This document shows, piece after piece, positions 1 to 4,202 of a stretch of DNA of 5,353 nt; position 1 is the stretch's first letter, and the number at the start of each line of letters is the position of its first letter. The stretch covers positions 1 through 5,353 of the forward strand of contig DATIYQ010000101.1 of NCBI GenBank assembly GCA_035517515.1, read 5' to 3'. Made by a program: the position numbers and the translations under genes. The DNA comes from JOPF136 sp035517515 (GTDB lineage Bacteria > Acidobacteriota > Terriglobia > Acidiferrales > UBA7541). Below the pieces are notes generated by a model. The model saw only the letters and a list, made by a program, of their open reading frames with translations. It had not been told where the DNA came from and ran no database searches.

Positions 1-1
1 C

Positions 2-550
2 ATGGTCTCCTCGGGACACCCCCAGGACTACATTGTCTCCAGCGCACAGTTGTGGGTGCAGCAGGGCGCTGGCTGGCAGATTTATCGCTCGCAGCGCAGC
101 GACCTCCTGCCGCGTCCCCCCATCCGCCTGCCGGAGCCGGCGCGGCCCAATCCGCAGCTCTATCCGGAGCCGGAGAAGGCCCATGGGGACCTGGAGGCCG
201 CGCTGGCCGCCGCGCGCCTGGACCACAAGCGTGTGCTGGTGGTGTTCGGCGCCAACTGGTGCTACGACTGCCACGTACTGGACGCCGCCTTCCACTCCAA
301 AGAACTGGCCCCGCTCATCGCCGCCAATTACCACCTGGTGCATGTCAACGTGGCCGACGGAACCAGCAACGTGGACCTGGCCCGGCTGTGCCAGGTTCAA
401 CCCGACAAGCTGCCCAGCCTGGCGGTTCTGGATGCCGAGGGCCGGCTGATTACCAGCCAGAAGAATGGCGAATTCGACTCCGCGGTGCGCATCGGTATGG
501 GAGACGTGCGCCAATTCCTGGAAGACTGGAAGCCCGCCGCCACTCGGTGA
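2..550 (+). CDS. Thioredoxin-fold protein with CYDC motif, probably 5'-truncated by the window edge
   Basis: The visible 182 residues hold a thioredoxin-like domain at about 60-178. It has a helix, a strand (RVLVVFGANW), the redox motif WCYDCH (C87, C90), and a probable cis-proline segment KLPSLAVLD (P138) ahead of the last strands. The CxxC followed by His, and the insert before LPS, recall thioredoxin_7-type domains, so thiol-disulfide exchange is likely; substrate and partner are unknown. Residues 1-30 (SSAQLWVQQGAGWQIYRSQRSD) look like the last two strands of an NTF2/SnoaL-like domain, where a strand, a turn and GW-x-I recur. A Pro-rich linker (about 37-57) follows. The ATG at base 2 has no visible ribosome site, so I think the gene starts upstream and encodes a two-domain protein. 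No signal peptide or membrane segment is visible. A 215-bp gap with a promoter separates it from the isc genes, so it is probably not in their operon. The thioredoxin fold is fairly sure, the N-terminal domain tentative. Confidence 0.85.
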   Translation: MVSSGHPQDYIVSSAQLWVQQGAGWQIYRSQRSDLLPRPPIRLPEPARPNPQLYPEPEKAHGDLEAALAAARLDHKRVLVVFGANWCYDCHVLDAAFHSKELAPLIAANYHLVHVNVADGTSNVDLARLCQVQPDKLPSLAVLDAEGRLITSQKNGEFDSAVRIGMGDVRQFLEDWKPAATR

Positions 551-637
551 GGCGGCGTAATCTCTTTTCCACTCGGCCCCGGTTCTGCCCACTTCGGCCT
601 GCCCCACGAGCCGCCGAACTCGAAACAGTGGATATCG

Positions 638-650
638 GACCCGCGGGGTC
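638..650. repeat. 13-bp inverted repeat GACCC-GCG-GGGTC
   Basis: A perfect 5-bp inverted repeat with a 3-bp centre. It shares the outer arms GACC...GGTC, with the same total length, with the repeat at 745-757, and the two centres are 107 bp apart. It could be an upstream operator half of the regulator's own control region. A short GC-rich palindrome can also occur by chance, and it does not match the E. coli IscR type 1 or type 2 site. Confidence 0.3.
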
Positions 651-706
651 GCAATCTAGCATCTTCAATCTCAAGGGCTTGTGGGCATGCTGCGCGAAGA
701 GCGGGG

Positions 707-736
707 TTGACACGAGGGCGGCCACTGCTGTAGATT
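707..736 (+). promoter_or_regulatory. Probable sigma70-type promoter for the isc operon
   Basis: A perfect -35 hexamer TTGACA (707-712) is followed, after 18 bp, by TAGATT (731-736), which matches TATAAT at four of six positions. Transcription would begin near 743, leaving a leader of about 23 nt before the regulator's ATG at 766. It is the best promoter-like sequence in the gap and lies directly upstream of the first isc-associated gene. The start site is predicted from spacing only. Confidence 0.65.
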
Positions 737-744
737 GAATATGC

Positions 745-757
745 GACCGAAGCGGTC
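745..757. promoter_or_regulatory. Candidate operator or leader hairpin GACCG-AAG-CGGTC
   Basis: A perfect 5-bp inverted repeat with a 3-bp centre sits between the -10 element and the regulator's start codon, at about +2 to +15 of the predicted transcript. A repressor bound here would block transcription start, which fits autoregulation by the Rrf2 protein encoded next. In RNA it could instead form a small hairpin. It resembles the repeat at 638-650 (same GACC/GGTC arms) but not the E. coli IscR consensus sites. Its function is inferred from position. Confidence 0.4.
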
Positions 758-765
758 CGATAGCC

Positions 766-1203
766 ATGTTGAAGCTCTCCAAGAAAGCAGACTATGGGTT
801 GATTGCGCTCAAGCATCTGGCCATGCGCGATCCCGAAACTTCTTCCAGCGCTTCCGATATCGCGGAGGTTTATGGCATCTCCGCGCCGCTCATGGCCAAG
901 GTCTTACAGCGGCTGGCGCGCAAAGGGCTGCTGCGGGCGCGGCATGGTTCGACCGGAGGGTATGCGTTGGCCAAAGACCCGGCCCGCATTACCGCGCTCG
1001 AAGCCATCAGCGCCATTGACGGGCCCGTGGTGATCACCTCCTGCGAGACCGCCCACGGCGTCTGCGACCACTCGGACCGTTGCACGGTGCGCGACCCGCT
1101 CCGGCGGGTGAACGACGGAATTCTGCAGGTGCTGGGCGCCGTAACCATCACCAGCCTGGCCGATGGCGGGGATTCGAGCGGATTGGTGGATCTGCGGATT
1201 TAA
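766..1203 (+). CDS. Rrf2-family iron-sulfur transcriptional regulator (IscR/SufR-like)
   Basis: This 145-residue protein has the full Rrf2 layout. Residues 1-20 (MLKLSKKADYGLIALKHLAM) form the first helix, followed by a winged helix-turn-helix at about 27-70 (SASDIAEVYGISAPLMAKVLQRL, then the wing RHGSTGGYALAKD). A dimerisation helix region follows that includes ITALEAISAIDGP, which is typical of the family. Three cysteines, C93, C100 and C106, lie where IscR and NsrR bind their cluster, so the protein probably holds an Fe-S cluster and reads cluster supply, redox state or NO. The spacing CX6CX5C differs from the CX5CX5C of IscR and NsrR, and the IscR ligand His three residues after the last Cys is Arg here (R109). 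D9 in ADYG aligns with the Asp that is the fourth ligand in Streptomyces NsrR. The gene is first in the isc operon, 28 bp before iscS, so it most likely controls that operon and itself. The ATG at 766 has no clear Shine-Dalgarno sequence but gives the conserved N-terminus. Calling it iscR is reasonable by position; I leave the symbol open because of the ligand differences. Confidence 0.93.
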   Translation: MLKLSKKADYGLIALKHLAMRDPETSSSASDIAEVYGISAPLMAKVLQRLARKGLLRARHGSTGGYALAKDPARITALEAISAIDGPVVITSCETAHGVCDHSDRCTVRDPLRRVNDGILQVLGAVTITSLADGGDSSGLVDLRI

Positions 1204-1218
1204 GAGATTCCAGGGGAC

Positions 1219-1229
1219 GAGGAGAGGGG
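1219..1229 (+). promoter_or_regulatory. Ribosome binding site of iscS
   Basis: The purine run GAGGAGAGGGG contains GGAG seven bases before the ATG at 1232. It decides the iscS start. An in-frame ATG at 1163 would add 23 residues, overlap the end of the regulator gene by 41 bp and lack such a site. The protein started at 1232 (MAVKLPIYMDNHATTP) begins like known IscS proteins. Confidence 0.8.
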
Positions 1230-1231
1230 AA

Positions 1232-2452
1232 ATGGCGGTCAAACTACCGATTTACATGGATAACCACGCGACCACTCCGGTGGACCCGCGCGTGGTGGAG
1301 ACCATGCTGCCCTATTTCAGCGAGAATTTCGGCAATGCGGCCAGCCGCAATCACGCCTTCGGATGGAAGGCGGAGGAAGGCGTAGAGCATGCCCGCGAGC
1401 AGGTGGCCAAACTCATCGGCGCCACCCCCAAGGAAATCATCTGGACCAGCGGCGCCACCGAGTCCAATAACCTGGCCATCAAGGGCGTTGCGGAGATGTA
1501 CCGCGAGAAGGGCAATCACATCATCACCGAGGTGACCGAGCACAAGGCGGTGCTGGACACCTGCAAGCGCCTGGAGAAATACGGCTACGAAGTCACCTAC
1601 CTGCCGGTGCAGAAAGACGGCCGGGTGAATCTGGACGATGTGCGCAAGGCCATCACCCCGCGCACCATCCTGCTGACCATCATGTACGCCAACAATGAAA
1701 TCGGCGTGGTGCAGCCGGTTGCTGAGCTGGGCGCGCTGGCGAAAGAGAAGGGCGTCTTCTTCCACGTGGATGGCGTGCAGGCCGCCGGCAAAATTCCCGT
1801 GGACGTCAACAAGGACAACATCGATCTTCTGTCCCTTTCCGGCCACAAACTCTACGGCCCCAAGGGCGTGGGCGCGCTCTATGTGCGCCGGCGCAATCCC
1901 CGCGTGCAGCTCTCGCCGCTGATTGACGGCGGCGGCCACGAGCGCGGCATGCGCTCCGGCACCCTGAACGTCACCGGCATCGTGGGCTTCGGCAAGGCTT
2001 GCGAGCTCTGCCTGGAGGAAATGCCCCTGGAATCGGCTCGGCTGCGCGGAATGCGCGACCGGCTGAAGGACAGGATTTTTTCGGAGTTGGATGAGGTGTT
2101 CATCAACGGTTCGATGACCCACCGCCTCCCGCACAATATCAACATCAGTTTCGCCTATGTGGAAGGCGAGTCCATGCTCATGGGCATCAACGACGTGGCC
2201 GTTTCCAGCGGCTCGGCCTGCACCTCCGCCACCCTCGAGCCCAGCTATGTGCTGAAGGCCCTGGGCGTGGGCGAAGACCTGGCGCACACCTCCATCCGCT
2301 TCGGCCTCGGCCGCTTCAACACCGATGAAGAAGTGGATTATGTGGCCGCGCGCGTCGTCGAAACCGTCAAGCGCTTGCGCGAGCTCTCGCCCCTCTATGA
2401 AATGGCCAAAGAGGGAATCGATATGAGCAAGATGCAGTGGAACACGCACTAA
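1232..2452 (+). CDS. iscS: Cysteine desulfurase IscS
   Basis: A PLP enzyme of fold type I that converts L-cysteine to alanine and carries the released sulfur as a persulfide, mainly to IscU; in many bacteria it also supplies sulfur for tRNA thiolation. The 406 residues compare with 404 in E. coli IscS, and functional residues sit at almost the same numbers: H104 in TEHKAVLD (stacks on PLP), D180 and Q183 in HVDGVQAAGK, the PLP lysine K206 in SGHKLYGPKG, and the catalytic C330 in SSGSACTSA (C328 in E. coli). The N-terminus carries YMDNHATTP, and the middle RSGTLN. The C-terminal tail LSPLYEMAKEGIDMSKMQWNTH resembles the E. coli IscS tail that contacts IscU, placing it in the group I (IscS/NFS1) branch rather than SufS. 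It follows the regulator by 28 bp and precedes iscU by 42 bp, so co-transcription is expected. No broken or missing key residue was seen. Confidence 0.97.
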   Translation: MAVKLPIYMDNHATTPVDPRVVETMLPYFSENFGNAASRNHAFGWKAEEGVEHAREQVAKLIGATPKEIIWTSGATESNNLAIKGVAEMYREKGNHIITEVTEHKAVLDTCKRLEKYGYEVTYLPVQKDGRVNLDDVRKAITPRTILLTIMYANNEIGVVQPVAELGALAKEKGVFFHVDGVQAAGKIPVDVNKDNIDLLSLSGHKLYGPKGVGALYVRRRNPRVQLSPLIDGGGHERGMRSGTLNVTGIVGFGKACELCLEEMPLESARLRGMRDRLKDRIFSELDEVFINGSMTHRLPHNINISFAYVEGESMLMGINDVAVSSGSACTSATLEPSYVLKALGVGEDLAHTSIRFGLGRFNTDEEVDYVAARVVETVKRLRELSPLYEMAKEGIDMSKMQWNTH

Positions 2453-2485
2453 AGGGTTTTGTGGGGAGACGTTCAAAATGCAATC

Positions 2486-2490
2486 GGAGG
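2486..2490 (+). promoter_or_regulatory. Ribosome binding site of iscU
   Basis: GGAGG lies four bases before the ATG at 2495. It selects that start over an in-frame ATG at 2459, which would add 12 residues (MWGDVQNAIGGL) unlike any IscU N-terminus. From 2495 the protein begins MAYSDKVVDHYNHPRNVG, the standard IscU opening. Confidence 0.8.
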
Positions 2491-2494
2491 ACTC

Positions 2495-2923
2495 ATGGCG
2501 TACTCAGATAAAGTAGTGGATCATTACAACCATCCGCGCAACGTCGGCTCGCTCGACAAAAGCGATCCCAACGTGGGCACCGGCCTGGTCGGCGCGCCGG
2601 AATGCGGCGACGTGATGAAGCTGCAGATGAAGATCAATCCCGAAACCCAGGTGATCGAAGAGGCCAAGTTCAAGACCTTCGGTTGCGGCTCGGCCATTGC
2701 CAGCTCTTCGCTGGCCACCGAGTGGGTGAAGGGCAAGACCGTGGACGAGGCCCTGGCCATCAAGAACACGGACATCGTGCGCGAGCTGGCGCTCCCGCCG
2801 GTGAAGATTCACTGCTCCGTGCTGGCTGAAGATGCCATCAAGGCGGCCATCGGCGATTGGAAGCGGAAGAGCGGCGCGGGCGAAGAGAAGCCCGCGGCCC
2901 AGTCCGCCACCAGCCAGTCCTAG
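2495..2923 (+). CDS. iscU: Iron-sulfur cluster scaffold protein IscU
   Basis: The scaffold on which [2Fe-2S] clusters are assembled from IscS sulfur and iron before transfer to target proteins. All ligands are present: C37 and D39 in GAPECGDVMKL, C64 in FGCGSAIASSS, and H106-C107 in KIHCSVLAEDAIKAAI. The chaperone recognition motif LPPVK (residues 100-104) is intact, which matches the hscB and hscA genes downstream. At 142 residues it is about 14 longer than E. coli IscU (128). The extra length is a C-terminal tail of low complexity (after DWKRK: GAGEEKPAAQSATSQS), probably disordered. It lacks the insert and extra features of SufU-type scaffolds and the NifU C-terminal domain, so it is a plain IscU. 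It is followed by an unusually long structured gap before iscA. Confidence 0.97.
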   Translation: MAYSDKVVDHYNHPRNVGSLDKSDPNVGTGLVGAPECGDVMKLQMKINPETQVIEEAKFKTFGCGSAIASSSLATEWVKGKTVDEALAIKNTDIVRELALPPVKIHCSVLAEDAIKAAIGDWKRKSGAGEEKPAAQSATSQS

Positions 2924-3055
2924 GGTCTGCGGGATGTTGCCCGCCTCTGTAGAGGCGGGGTCCGTCCGCTTCGTAGTCTGGACGCGGACGGGGAACGCCC
3001 CGGGTCTGAACCCCCCGGGCGTCCTCTCCGGGCTCCAGAGTGCAGAGAAGAAACG
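2924..3055. repeat. Structured iscU-iscA spacer with successive inverted repeats
   Basis: This 132-bp gap encodes nothing I can support and is dense in inverted repeats. First, CCCGCCTCT (2940-2948) pairs perfectly with AGAGGCGGG (2951-2959). The same left arm can instead pair with GCGGG at 2929-2933, so two hairpins exclude each other. Second, CCGTCCGC (2962-2969) pairs perfectly with GCGGACGG (2984-2991) around a 14-nt loop. Third, ACGCCC (2995-3000) pairs with GGGCGT (3017-3022), with inner GGG (3002-3004) against CCC (3013-3015) after one mismatch. No T run follows any of them, so they are not intrinsic terminators. They may stabilise or process the transcript between iscU and iscA, or be a small dispersed repeat element inserted between the genes. 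Confidence 0.6.
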
Positions 3056-3385
3056 ATGATCCATATCACCGAACACGCGGCAGAGAAAATTCGCGAGTTG
3101 CTTGCCAAGGAGGGTGTGCCCGCGGAAAGCGGCGGGCTGCGCCTGGGCGTGCAGGGCGGCGGCTGCTCCGGCCTCTCCTATGCCATGCGGCTGGAAACGC
3201 AGCGGCGCGACCGCGATAACGTGATTGAAGAGCACGGCGCGCGCGTCTTCGTGGATCCCAAAAGCTTTCTGTTCCTGAACAACACCACGCTCGATTATCG
3301 CGAGTCGCTGATGCACCAGGGATTTGTGTTCGAAAATCCGCAGGCCGCGCGCTCCTGCGGCTGTGGCAGCTCGTTTACGGCCTAG
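3056..3385 (+). CDS. iscA: A-type iron-sulfur carrier protein IscA
   Basis: This 109-residue A-type carrier accepts iron or Fe-S clusters and delivers them to target enzymes, often for [4Fe-4S] maturation. The three family cysteines are in place: C37 in the GGGCSGLSY motif, and C101 and C103 in the C-terminal SCGCGSSF. The N-terminus (MIHITEHAAEKIRELLAKEG) and the block VFVDPKSFLFLNNTTLDY are typical. Length matches the family (about 107). IscA, SufA and ErpA cannot be told apart reliably by motif; the position between iscU and hscB supports IscA. The start at 3056 is preceded by a modest purine stretch AGAGAAG (3044-3050). An intrinsic terminator stands 49 bp after the stop codon. Confidence 0.93.
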   Translation: MIHITEHAAEKIRELLAKEGVPAESGGLRLGVQGGGCSGLSYAMRLETQRRDRDNVIEEHGARVFVDPKSFLFLNNTTLDYRESLMHQGFVFENPQAARSCGCGSSFTA

Positions 3386-3433
3386 CCGGGAAGGGAATCG
3401 AGCAGGCGCCCCGCATACGCAAGGGAGCAGCGC

Positions 3434-3469
3434 GTGGTTGGCAGGCGGCGCCGCCAACCACTTTTTTTT
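3434..3469 (+). terminator. Intrinsic terminator between iscA and hscB
   Basis: A perfect 9-bp stem GTGGTTGGC (3434-3442) / GCCAACCAC (3453-3461), with a 10-nt GC-rich loop that can itself pair, is followed directly by eight T (3462-3469). This is a textbook Rho-independent terminator on the + strand. It sits inside the operon, 41 bp before the hscB start, so it should end or reduce transcripts coming from iscA. The short stretch between it and hscB shows no clear -35/-10 pair, so hscBA expression probably depends on read-through or on a promoter within iscA or further upstream. Confidence 0.85.
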
Positions 3470-3509
3470 CGCCCGGAAGGGGCTGACGCCGGTGCCCGTG
3501 GGGAAGGCA

Positions 3510-4202
3510 ATGAACGTGACCGAAACAACGGCGGCAACGGCATGCTGGGGCTGCGGCGCCCCGGCCGGCGGGGAGCATTTCTGCGCCGCGTGTGGGAAAA
3601 TCCAGCCGCTGCCTCGCGGCACGGATTATTTCCGTTTCTTCGGCCTGCCCCGCAAGCTGTGGATCGAGATGGGCGATCTGGAAGCGCGCTTTCATGCGCT
3701 TTCCTGGAAGCTGCACCCGGATAATTTTGTGCGCTCGGGCGCCGCGGAGCGCGAGATGTCCCTCGAACGCTCCTCCCAGTTGAACGATGCCTTTCGCGTG
3801 CTCCGCGACCCCGTGGCGCGCGTCGAGTATCTGCTGGAACTGGAGGGTGTGCGCAAAGAGGGCCAGACGAAGCAGCAGGCCCCGCCGGAACTGCTCGAAG
3901 AAGTGTTCGAGCTCAACGAGTCCCTGGACGAGTTGCGCGCGGCGCGAGCCGCGCATCAAGCGGAGCAAGAAACCGCCGGCCTGCGCCGCCGGCTGGAAGA
4001 GGCCGCGCGTGGCTTTGAAGCGCGCCTGGAAGATGTGGACCGGCAACTCATGGCCGCCGCGCGGGAGTGGGACGTCGCGCTCGACGCCGGAAATTCAGCC
4101 GCGGGAAGCGCGGTCCTGGCGCGCATCAACGAAATCCTGAACCGCCGGTCCTACCTCCGCAACCTGGTGCGCGGCGTGACCCAGGAATTGGGTGAAGCAT
4201 GA
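3510..4202 (+). CDS. hscB: Fe-S co-chaperone HscB with N-terminal zinc-ribbon
   Basis: A type III J-protein that brings IscU to HscA and stimulates its ATPase, so that the cluster is released to acceptors. Residues 12-28 form a four-cysteine motif CWGC...CAAC (C12, C15, C25, C28), probably zinc-binding. The J domain follows at about 38-112, starting TDYFRFFGL, with the essential HPD (H69-P70-D71) in SWKLHPDNF and the final helix SSQLNDAFRVLRDPVARVEYLL. The C-terminal IscU-binding helical domain covers about 124-226 and includes APPELLEEVFELNESLDEL and the late helix ARINEILNRRSYLRNLV. At 230 residues it is longer than E. coli HscB (171). The excess is the zinc-ribbon and a longer, charged, probably coiled-coil stretch at about 142-190. 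I chose the ATG at 3510 because GGGGAAGG (3500-3507) precedes it and it keeps all four cysteines. In-frame GTG codons at 3492 and 3498 are possible but less likely. The stop overlaps the hscA start (ATGA), implying coupled translation. Confidence 0.93.
   Translation: MNVTETTAATACWGCGAPAGGEHFCAACGKIQPLPRGTDYFRFFGLPRKLWIEMGDLEARFHALSWKLHPDNFVRSGAAEREMSLERSSQLNDAFRVLRDPVARVEYLLELEGVRKEGQTKQQAPPELLEEVFELNESLDELRAARAAHQAEQETAGLRRRLEEAARGFEARLEDVDRQLMAAAREWDVALDAGNSAAGSAVLARINEILNRRSYLRNLVRGVTQELGEA

Larger units (their letters stand above)
551..765. other. Non-coding region between the thioredoxin-like gene and the isc regulator
   Basis: No convincing gene lies here on either strand. The left part (551-630) has no clear terminator for the upstream gene: GGCGGC at 551-556 can pair with GCCGCC at 610-615, but the 53-nt loop and lack of a T run argue against an intrinsic terminator. 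The right part holds the probable isc promoter (707-736) and two related short inverted repeats (638-650 and 745-757), described separately. Confidence 0.6.

Noticed and set aside
551..615. Terminator for the thioredoxin-like gene from GGCGGC/GCCGCC pairing
   Set aside because: The arms are six bases, the loop is 53 nt and no T run follows; chance pairing in GC-rich DNA is likely.
1244..2476. Long antisense open frame (about 410 codons) across iscS
   Set aside because: GC-rich codon bias leaves the opposite strand free of stops. The translation is Ala/Gly/His-rich with no domain, and the + strand gene is unmistakable.
2929..3022. CRISPR array or tandem repeats in the iscU-iscA gap
   Set aside because: The repeats are inverted, differ from one another and have no regular spacers. 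No cas gene is nearby.
3324..3509. Upstream extension of hscB from an in-frame ATG inside iscA
   Set aside because: It would add 62 residues read through the iscA end and the terminator stem and T run. The ATG at 3510 has a purine-rich site and starts just before the conserved zinc-ribbon.
2504..3622. Antisense open frame running through iscU, iscA and the start of hscB
   Set aside because: It crosses three conserved genes, the structured spacer and the terminator, and its translation resembles no protein family I know.
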